Assembly: GCA_947488655.1 (NCBI GenBank)
Contig: CANKZZ010000004.1
Coordinates: 434,001 to 498,000, forward strand
Origin: an uncultured Psychroserpens sp.
GTDB taxonomy: Bacteria; Bacteroidota; Bacteroidia; Flavobacteriales; Flavobacteriaceae
DNA: 64,000 nucleotides
Direction of reading: 5' to 3'
Part shown: positions 8,846 through 15,275 of the stretch, piece after piece
Layout: each line of letters starts with the position of its first letter
Numbering within the stretch: the stretch's first letter is position 1
Translations under genes and position numbers: made by a program
Notes under the pieces: generated by a model
Seen by the model: the letters and a program-made list of their open reading frames with translations, nothing else
What the model was told of the DNA's origin: nothing
The model's database searches: none

Positions 8846-8892
8846 AAATTAAATAAAAATTAAAGGTTTAAAATACTTCATTATAAAAACTA

Positions 8893-8923
8893 TTGGTAGA
8901 AACCTTTAGTATGTTTATTTTTG
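8893..8923 (+). promoter_or_regulatory. Predicted promoter of sucC
   Basis: TTG at 8893-8895 and TATTTTTG at 8916-8923, separated by 20 bp, match the Bacteroidota primary sigma consensus (TTG, about 19-20 bp, TAnnTTTG). Transcription from here gives a leader of about 75 nt containing the palindrome at 8947-8981. Confidence 0.65.
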
Positions 8924-8946
8924 TGGTCAATACAATGATTAAATTA

Positions 8947-8981
8947 CTTCGGTCCCGATAGCTATCGAGATTAAACCGAAG
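8947..8981. repeat. Nested palindrome in the sucC leader
   Basis: The outer arms CTTCGGT (8947-8953) and ACCGAAG (8975-8981) enclose the perfect 12-bp palindrome CGATAGCTATCG (8956-8967). It lies between the predicted sucC promoter and the ATG at 9006, so it would be a structured part of the 5' leader or a mobile palindromic (REP-like) insertion. No T-tract follows, so it is not a simple terminator. Confidence 0.75.
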
Positions 8982-9005
8982 ACAAACCATAAATTTCAAA
9001 ATCAA

Positions 9006-10196
9006 ATGAATTTACACGAATATCAAGGAAAAGAATTATTAAGCAGTTTTGGCGTACGTATTCAACGTGGTATTGTTGCACAAAATGCTGATGAGGCAGT
9101 TGCAGCAGCTAAAAAATTAACCGAAGATACAGGTACAGGTTGGCACGTAATTAAAGCACAAGTTCACGCAGGTGGTCGTGGTAAAGGTGGTGGAGTTAAA
9201 CTTGCTAAAAGTCTTGATGAAGTAAAAACAATTGCAGACCAAATTATTGGGATGGATTTGGTAACACCTCAAACATCTGCCGAAGGTAAACGTGTACACC
9301 AGGTTTTAGTTGCAGAAGATGTGTATTATCCCGGAGATTCTGAGCCAGAAGAGTATTACATGTCTGTTCTTTTAAATAGAGCTAACGGTCGTAATATGAT
9401 TATGTATTCTACAGAAGGTGGTATGGATATAGAAACTGTTGCTGAAGAAACGCCACATTTAATTTTTCATGAAGAAATAGATCCTTCAACTGGTATATTA
9501 CCGTTTCAAGCTCGTAAAATTGCTTTTAATTTAGGATTATCTGGTGCAGCTTTTAAAGACATGACAAAATTTGTTACTGCTTTATATACAGCTTACGATA
9601 AATCTGATTCTTCATTATTTGAAATTAATCCAGTATTAAAAACAAGTGATGATAAAATTATGGCAGTTGATGCTAAAGTATCGTTAGATGACAATGCTTT
9701 ATTTAGACATAAAGATTTAGCTGCTTTACGTGATTTACGTGAAGAAAATGCAATTGAAGTAGAAGCAGGAGAGCATGGATTAAACTATGTAGATCTTGAC
9801 GGTAACGTTGGTTGTATGGTAAATGGTGCAGGTCTTGCAATGGCAACTATGGATTTAATTAAACAAGCAGGTGGTGAGCCAGCTAACTTTTTAGATGTTG
9901 GTGGTACTGCAGATGCTGCAAGAGTAGAAATTGCTTTTGAGTTAATTTTAAGAGATCCTGCTGTAAAAGCTATTTTGATAAATATCTTTGGTGGGATTGT
10001 ACGTTGTGATCGTGTTGCTCAAGGTGTTATTGATGCATATAAAAACATGGGTAATATTGAAGTGCCAATTATTGTACGTTTACAAGGTACCAATGCAGAT
10101 ATTGCTAAAAAATTAATTGATGATTCTGGTTTAGCAGTAATGAGTGCTACCGAATTTCAAGAAGCAGCAGATAAAGTTCAACAAGTATTAAGTTAA
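9006..10196 (+). CDS. sucC: Succinyl-CoA synthetase (succinate-CoA ligase), beta subunit
   Basis: The TCA-cycle enzyme subunit that pairs with SucD to convert succinyl-CoA plus NDP and phosphate to succinate plus NTP. Seen: the start MNLHEYQGKELLSSFGV; an ATP-grasp domain (about residues 30-240) with AGGRGKGGGVKLAKS and the metal-binding FEINPVL; then the CoA-ligase C-terminal domain with GNVGCMVNGAGLAMATMD, NFLDVGGTA and NIFGGIVRCDRVAQG. The length of 396 residues is typical of the bacterial beta subunit. The partner sucD is not in the window, as is common in Flavobacteria where the two genes are separate. Its own promoter and terminator suggest a single-gene transcript. Confidence 0.97.
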   Translation: MNLHEYQGKELLSSFGVRIQRGIVAQNADEAVAAAKKLTEDTGTGWHVIKAQVHAGGRGKGGGVKLAKSLDEVKTIADQIIGMDLVTPQTSAEGKRVHQVLVAEDVYYPGDSEPEEYYMSVLLNRANGRNMIMYSTEGGMDIETVAEETPHLIFHEEIDPSTGILPFQARKIAFNLGLSGAAFKDMTKFVTALYTAYDKSDSSLFEINPVLKTSDDKIMAVDAKVSLDDNALFRHKDLAALRDLREENAIEVEAGEHGLNYVDLDGNVGCMVNGAGLAMATMDLIKQAGGEPANFLDVGGTADAARVEIAFELILRDPAVKAILINIFGGIVRCDRVAQGVIDAYKNMGNIEVPIIVRLQGTNADIAKKLIDDSGLAVMSATEFQEAADKVQQVLS

Positions 10197-10227
10197 TACG
10201 CGTTAAACTTTAAAAGCATATACATTA

Positions 10228-10260
10228 AAAAAAGGTTCTCATAATTGAGAACCTTTTTTA
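10228..10260. terminator. Rho-independent terminator of sucC, probably bidirectional
   Basis: AAAAAAGGTTCTC (10228-10240) and GAGAACCTTTTTT (10247-10259) form a perfect stem with a 6-nt loop. It is A-rich on one side and T-rich on the other, so it can act on both strands. It also contains the final TGA (10239-10241) of the interrupted minus-strand gene. Confidence 0.9.
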
Positions 10261-10682
10261 TTGTAATAACAATCTCTATGCTTTAAAGTAGCATCTATTT
10301 GAGCATCTACAGTAGTCAAGTTTTTAAGACTATTGAGCTGCTTAAATAAAAATAAATTATGGTCTTTCATTAAAGATGGTTCTTCGTTTTTTAGATTATT
10401 AATTATCAACGTTACTGTATCCCAAAATATATCAATATGCTCAGTATTGAGTTTCTAGATGTTTAAATTTCTCGCAACGGTTGTATTATTTTTTCCGTCA
10501 ATAAACCCCCAACCCATATCTAAATCTTCGGCTATATCCTCATGTGGATAATGAGCTTTGAATATTAATTTAAGTGGATTTGAGTCTAGATGCTTAACTA
10601 TTATTTTTAGTAGATTGTCATAAGAACTCCATCTAGGAGCAAAACAGAGTTCATCTGTTATATTAATAAATCCGCTAGCCAT
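10239..10682 (-). pseudogene. Small hypothetical gene interrupted by an in-frame TAG
   Basis: An ATG at 10682 opens a frame of 75 codons (MASGFINITDELCFAPRW to TTVARNLNI) that meets TAG at 10455-10457. The same frame then stays open for 71 more codons (KLNTEHIDIFWDTVTLIINN to YYNKKGSQL) to a TGA at 10239-10241. Codon use is the same on both sides, so a 147-codon ancestral gene with a nonsense mutation is the simplest reading. Alternatives are a real short 75-residue protein, stop-codon readthrough, or a base-call error. No family recognised. It follows the DUF1456 gene by 15 bp on the same strand. Interruption seen; cause inferred. Confidence 0.6.
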
Positions 10683-10697
10683 TAATAGTTATAAGTG

Positions 10698-10937
10698 TTA
10701 CTTTTTTTCTCCTTTTTTAGGCATTGGTCCTCGTAAATGAATTATTAGTGCATTGAGAAAATTTCGTAACACCTGGTCACCACACTCCATATAATTTGGA
10801 TGGTCTTCTCGTCTAAACATAGCATTTAGCTCACTTTTGGTCATTCTAAAATCTACGAGTTCTAAAATTTTTATAATATCGTCGTCGCGTAATTTATGTG
10901 CAACTCTTAATTTTTTAAATATGTCGTTATTTGTCAT
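10698..10937 (-). CDS. DUF1456 family protein (single-unit YehS-like)
   Basis: 79 residues: NNDIFKKLRVAHKLRDDDI, then VDFRMTKSELNAMFRREDHPN, then CGDQVLRNFLNALIIHLRG. This is the DUF1456 unit, which occurs twice in E. coli YehS (about 156 residues) but only once here. The function is unknown; the unit is predicted to be all-helical and small enough to bind a nucleic acid or protein partner. It ends in a basic tail (KKGEKK). It is upstream of, and close to, the interrupted gene at 10239-10682, with which it may share a transcript. Confidence 0.82.
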   Translation of the reverse strand: MTNNDIFKKLRVAHKLRDDDIIKILELVDFRMTKSELNAMFRREDHPNYMECGDQVLRNFLNALIIHLRGPMPKKGEKK

Positions 10938-11023
10938 GTTAATGGTTTTTCTATTAGCTTCAATCTAAATGGAGCGTTAAATTTAAATGATTTGTTCGTT
11001 AGTTGATTTAGTTTTATTGATAT

Positions 11024-11827
11024 TTAATTAAGCAGCCAATCAAAAGCTTTAGGGAAATTTTCGCTCCAAAGTTTCTCATTATGTTGGCCACCTTCTATTA
11101 TAATATGTTCAATATTATCTTTAGATACGCCTTTACTTAATAAAAGCTTAACCATTTTTTCTTGGTCTGGCACCATTGTGCCTCCTTCCTTATTACCAAC
11201 CAAAAAGAAAAATTTTGATGTTTTAGGAATTTCCGAAGAAGAAGTTAATTCAAATATTTTATTACTTATCCAAAATGAAGGAGAGAAAACACCAGCTTTA
11301 CTAAATGTGTCTGGATATTTTATGGTTGCATAAAAAGCCATTAAACCGCCTAGAGATGCTCCAAATATTGTAGTATGCTCTGCGTCTACTTGCGTTCTAT
11401 AATTTAGATCTACATGTGGTTTCACGGTGTTTATTATAAACTGCATAAATACATCTCCTTGTCCGCCTCCATGTTTCTCATGAGGATATGGAGTTAGTTC
11501 ATCCAAACGTTTCTCATTACCATGCTCAATACCAATGACGATAACTTCTTTATTGGTTAATGAGTCTAAATATTCATCAACTTTCCACTCTCCAACGTAA
11601 GACGTTTCGGCATCAAAGAGATTTTGAGCATCAAACATATATATAACAGGATAATTTTGTTTTGAAGTGTGATAAGTTTGAGGTAAATACACCCAAATTG
11701 TTTTGTTTGTATCAAACTGTGGTGCTATAATTTTAAATGTAGATACTTGTTTAGAAGCAGTGCTTTGAGCAGTCATATTTGTTGATGCACCAAGGAAAAA
11801 CAGAAAGATAATAATGAAAAATTTCAT
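11024..11827 (-). CDS. Secreted alpha/beta hydrolase, esterase D / Fes-IroE-like
   Basis: A signal peptide covers residues 1-20. The mature protein is an alpha/beta hydrolase of the putative-esterase family (S-formylglutathione hydrolase, enterochelin esterase and related). Seen: the first strand and helix NYPVIYMFDAQNLFD, the nucleophile elbow GASLGG with Ser158, PSFW after it, and the catalytic His249 in GGQHNEKLW; the acid is likely Asp221 or Glu215 in the VGNKEGG segment. The length of 267 residues is normal. Substrate unknown; in Bacteroidota such enzymes hydrolyse siderophore esters or acyl groups on glycans. No siderophore gene is adjacent. Confidence 0.85.
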   Translation of the reverse strand: MKFFIIIFLFFLGASTNMTAQSTASKQVSTFKIIAPQFDTNKTIWVYLPQTYHTSKQNYPVIYMFDAQNLFDAETSYVGEWKVDEYLDSLTNKEVIVIGIEHGNEKRLDELTPYPHEKHGGGQGDVFMQFIINTVKPHVDLNYRTQVDAEHTTIFGASLGGLMAFYATIKYPDTFSKAGVFSPSFWISNKIFELTSSSEIPKTSKFFFLVGNKEGGTMVPDQEKMVKLLLSKGVSKDNIEHIIIEGGQHNEKLWSENFPKAFDWLLN

Positions 11828-11881
11828 AAAAATATTGTTGTTAACGAAAGTACATAATTTTTGAGAAATTCTTTATGTGCA

Positions 11882-11923
11882 GTTCATCGATAATGATTTT
11901 TAAAAGACTGAAAATCGATGAAC
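11882..11923. repeat. Inverted repeat in the intergenic region upstream of the esterase and TerB-like genes
   Basis: GTTCATCGAT (11882-11891) and ATCGATGAAC (11914-11923) are perfect 10-bp inverted arms with a 22-bp spacer. They lie in the 255-bp region between two divergent genes. This could be a regulator binding site or an RNA hairpin; there is no T-run to make it a terminator. Confidence 0.6.
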
Positions 11924-12082
11924 GGTTAAATGTTTTTAAAATACTGTTAATCAAATAGTTATAAATTATTTTAGTAGAAACGTAGGAAAAGTGCGACGAA
12001 CGACAATTAATTTTTCGATAAGCTACGATTTATACAGGCTCATTGCTAAAACAATCTAATTAAATTTATAAAACTAAAAATC

Positions 12083-12499
12083 ATGAATCCCTCTAATATG
12101 ATCAATCGCGTTGAAAAGCTTAGTTTGTTATCTGAAATGATAGCATTTGCACAAGCAGACGATTCTATAAAATCTATTGAATATAAATTTTTGTATAGTA
12201 TTGCTATGCAATTAGAAATTTCTAAAGATGACTTTGACTATTTATTTGAACATCCAGTAACTTATGTGCATTTAAAATCGCACAGTGAGCGTATTGTACA
12301 GTTTCATAGATTGGTATTGTTAATGAATCTCGATAAAAATATCTCTAGCAAAGAATTGGTTAAACTCCATAATTTTGGTTTGAGAATGGGTTTAAGTCAC
12401 GAGTCTATTAATCGTGTTTTAGACTTAATGGAAAGTTTTCCTAATAGAATGGTACCGCCAGATTTTTTAATAGATATCTTTAAAGTACAATATAACTAA
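12083..12499 (+). CDS. TerB-like (tellurite-resistance-type) helical protein
   Basis: 138 residues, all helical: LSLLSEMIAFAQADDSIKSIEYKFLYSIAMQL matches the start of TerB-like domains (helix, acidic turn, E-x-x-x-L), followed by two more helix pairs. No signal peptide. Proteins like this next to uvrB in Flavobacteria are sometimes labelled excinuclease subunit B, but there is no UvrB sequence in it. The role is unknown; TerB-like domains often bind metal or act as sensors in stress systems. The stop overlaps the convergent SRPBCC gene by 4 bp. Confidence 0.65.
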   Translation: MNPSNMINRVEKLSLLSEMIAFAQADDSIKSIEYKFLYSIAMQLEISKDDFDYLFEHPVTYVHLKSHSERIVQFHRLVLLMNLDKNISSKELVKLHNFGLRMGLSHESINRVLDLMESFPNRMVPPDFLIDIFKVQYN

Positions 12500-12930
12500 G
12501 TATTTAGATGCGTTGCCAAACTATTTTTTATAAAATAATTCCAACCAGCTTGGCAGCTTTTCCATTCAAAATCAGGAATGTCGTCTGGAAAATCTTCAAT
12601 AACTAAATTAGTTAATATTAATTTTGTTTGGAAGTTTTGCTCAACTAGCTCAAAGGTTACAAAAGCATTTCCTTTATAACCTTCATAAGCCCAATGGTAA
12701 ACTATTTTTTGCTTTGGTATAACTTGGATAATCTCCCATATATGTAAAAAGTCTCTGTCTTTTGTAGAAACATTAAACATTGTTTTAAAACCTACTTTAG
12801 GCTCAAAAGCAGGAATATTATCAAAAAACCAAATTCTCATTTCTTTTACCTGAGTGATAGCATTCCACACACGTTCTATTGAGTGTTCAAAAATGGCTTC
12901 TACAATAATAGGTGCGTCGGTAGTTTTCAT
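12496..12930 (-). CDS. SRPBCC / AHSA1-like START-domain protein
   Basis: 144 residues with the layout of the Aha1-homology / polyketide-cyclase-like fold: an N-terminal strand and helix IVEAIFEHSIERVWNAITQV, the family marker WFFD, a set of long antiparallel strands, and a C-terminal helix beginning WKSCQAGWNYFIKNSL (the conserved GW before the last helix). The fold makes a hydrophobic pocket that binds lipids or other small molecules. No enzyme activity can be assigned. It lies 12 bp downstream of uvrB on the same strand and may be cotranscribed. Confidence 0.85.
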   Translation of the reverse strand: MKTTDAPIIVEAIFEHSIERVWNAITQVKEMRIWFFDNIPAFEPKVGFKTMFNVSTKDRDFLHIWEIIQVIPKQKIVYHWAYEGYKGNAFVTFELVEQNFQTKLILTNLVIEDFPDDIPDFEWKSCQAGWNYFIKNSLATHLNT

Positions 12931-12942
12931 GATGTGGTAGTT

Positions 12943-14946
12943 CTAGACCTTTAGTTTTTCGAGTTTTTCTTGGTAACCCTTAACCTCATCTCTCAATTTT
13001 GCAGCAATAATAAAATCTAATGCTTTGGCTGCCTGCTCCATCAATTTACGTTTCTCACGTATTTTTTTCTCTAATTCGCCTTTAGTTAAATATTCGCTTT
13101 CAGGCTCAGCAGCTCTGGCAGCTTCTAATTCGTAACTATATGTGCTCACTGAGTTTTTAGACAATACGCTATCTAAACTCTTATTTAATGCTGTAGGTGT
13201 GATATTAAATTTTGTATTGTATGCAATTTGCTTTTCTCGTCTATACTCTGTCTCGTCAATAGTTTTTTGCATACTATTTGTAATTTTATCAGCATACATT
13301 ATGGCTCTACCATTTAAGTTTCTTGCAGCTCTACCTACAGTTTGTGTTAATGAACGATTAGAACGTAAAAAACCTTCTTTATCTGCATCTAAAATAGCAA
13401 CCAGAGACACTTCCGGTAAATCCAGGCCTTCTCGCAGTAAATTAACACCTACAAGTACGTCAAACAAACCTTTTCTCAAATCTTGCATTATTTCTACACG
13501 CTCTAAAGTATCTACATCACTATGTATATAACGACATCTTATTTGAATACGGTCTAGATATTTTGTTAACTCCTCAGCCATACGTTTGGTTAAGGTTGTA
13601 ACTAGCGTACGCTCATCTTTTTCTATTCGTAATTGTATTTCCTCTATTAAATCATCAATTTGATTTAAACTAGGTCTTACTTCTATAATAGGATCTAACA
13701 ATCCTGTAGGTCTAATAACCTGCTCTACATAAACACCATCTGTTTTTTGTAACTCATAATCTGCAGGAGTTGCACTTACATAAACCACCTGGTTTTGCAA
13801 AGCCTCAAACTCTTCAAACTTAAGTGGTCTATTATCCATAGCAGCAGGTAATCTAAAGCCATATTCTACCAAGTTCTCTTTACGACTTCTATCTCCACCA
13901 TACATGGCATGTACTTGAGAAATGGTAACATGACTCTCATCAATTACCATTAAATAATCATTTGGAAAATAATCTAATAAGCAAAACGGTCTTGTGCCAG
14001 GTAATCTACCATCTAAATAACGAGAGTAATTCTCAATACCAGAGCAATAACCCAATTCTCTAATCATTTCTAAATCAAATTCTGTACGCTCTTTAAGTCT
14101 TTTAGCTTCTAGATGTTTACCAATATCTTTAAAATAATCATGCTGTTTTACCAAATCATCTTGTATTTCTCTAATAGCACCTTGAAGCACATCTGGAGAT
14201 GTCACAAACATATTTGCAGGATAAATATTAAGTCTGTCATAATGCTCTATGACTTCATTAGTTTGAATATTAAATTGCTCAATATCTTCAATCTCATCAC
14301 CAAAGAAGTGAATTCTAAACGCATCGTCAGCATAACTAGGAAACACATCTACAGTATCTCCTTTTATTCGGAAATTTCCATGCTTGAAGTCTGCTTCTGT
14401 TCTAGAGTATAAGCTCTGCACAAGGCTATGAAGTAATTCGGTTCTTGAAATTTCTTGATTGACCTCTAATGAAATTACATTTTTCTGAAATTCAACAGGA
14501 TTTCCAATACCGTATAAACATGATACTGAAGCGACAACAATCACATCTCTACGACCAGATAATAGGGAAGAGGTTGTACTTAAACGCATCTTCTCAATTT
14601 CTTCATTTATAGATAAATCTTTTTCTATATAAACTCCAGAGGTTGGGATGTAGGCTTCGGGCTGATAATAGTCATAGTAAGACACAAAATACTCTACTGC
14701 ATTCTCAGGGAAAAACTGTTTAAATTCTGAATATAATTGAGCAGCTAACGTTTTATTATGTGCTAAAACCAAAGTTGGTTTTTGCACCTCTTCAATAACA
14801 TTAGCAACAGTGAATGTTTTACCAGAACCTGTTACACCTAACAAGGTTTGATATTTTTCTTTAGAGTCTATACCATTAACTAATTGTTTAATAGCTTGTG
14901 GTTGATCTCCTGTGGGTTTAAAATCTGATTTTACTTTGAAACGCAT
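12943..14946 (-). CDS. uvrB: Excinuclease ABC subunit B
   Basis: The damage-verifying helicase-like subunit of UvrABC nucleotide excision repair; it is loaded by UvrA and recruits UvrC. Seen: Walker A GVTGSGKT (residues 37-44), the beta-hairpin segment YYDYYQPEAYIP (about 90-101) that clamps DNA, DESHV (helicase motif II), QTVGRAARN (motif VI), and a C-terminal UVR coiled-coil motif (about 630-665, rich in Glu, Lys and Arg) for UvrC binding. The length of 667 residues is normal. The ATG at 14946 directly follows a TAACTTTG box, so the mRNA may be leaderless. UvrA and UvrC are not in the window. Confidence 0.98.
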   Translation of the reverse strand: MRFKVKSDFKPTGDQPQAIKQLVNGIDSKEKYQTLLGVTGSGKTFTVANVIEEVQKPTLVLAHNKTLAAQLYSEFKQFFPENAVEYFVSYYDYYQPEAYIPTSGVYIEKDLSINEEIEKMRLSTTSSLLSGRRDVIVVASVSCLYGIGNPVEFQKNVISLEVNQEISRTELLHSLVQSLYSRTEADFKHGNFRIKGDTVDVFPSYADDAFRIHFFGDEIEDIEQFNIQTNEVIEHYDRLNIYPANMFVTSPDVLQGAIREIQDDLVKQHDYFKDIGKHLEAKRLKERTEFDLEMIRELGYCSGIENYSRYLDGRLPGTRPFCLLDYFPNDYLMVIDESHVTISQVHAMYGGDRSRKENLVEYGFRLPAAMDNRPLKFEEFEALQNQVVYVSATPADYELQKTDGVYVEQVIRPTGLLDPIIEVRPSLNQIDDLIEEIQLRIEKDERTLVTTLTKRMAEELTKYLDRIQIRCRYIHSDVDTLERVEIMQDLRKGLFDVLVGVNLLREGLDLPEVSLVAILDADKEGFLRSNRSLTQTVGRAARNLNGRAIMYADKITNSMQKTIDETEYRREKQIAYNTKFNITPTALNKSLDSVLSKNSVSTYSYELEAARAAEPESEYLTKGELEKKIREKRKLMEQAAKALDFIIAAKLRDEVKGYQEKLEKLKV

Positions 14947-15275
14947 TTAACAAAGTTACGAATAAGAATAAGGCAAATCAACGTGTGTTTAACTCATATC
15001 AAAGAAATTTTAATGAATTAAATAAAATCACTTTTATTTTACTCCATTAATCTCATTGATTTGGCAATTAAGTATCGAATTAATCGTAGAATACAAGTGG
15101 ATGATTTTTAAAACGCTAAGTTTCTTTATTAAACATTTAAATTATAACAACGCCATTTTTGGTATTGTTTACAACTGTAATATACTTTGTAAAATCATAG
15201 TTAAGCATAGTTATACCTAATCACTATTTAAGAGTTAAAAAATCCTTAAAACAAAGAGGTAATTGAAAGACTAAC
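14947..15275. other. 329-bp non-coding region upstream of uvrB
   Basis: It holds the uvrB promoter at 14951-14981 on the minus strand. The rest is AT-rich with no open frame of note, no clear terminator for the exoprotein gene ending at 15276, and no convincing RNA structure. Confidence 0.5.
14951..14981 (-). promoter_or_regulatory. Predicted promoter of uvrB, leaderless
   Basis: On the minus strand TTG (14979-14981), a 20-bp spacer and TAACTTTG (14951-14958) match the Bacteroidota consensus. Only 4 nt separate the box from the ATG, so transcription should begin at or next to the start codon. Confidence 0.65.

Noticed and set aside
13142-13531. 129-codon + strand open frame inside uvrB
   Set aside because: Antisense to conserved helicase motifs of uvrB; protein composition is not natural.
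14113-14412. 99-codon + strand open frame inside uvrB
   Set aside because: Also antisense to uvrB with no promoter or homology-like features.
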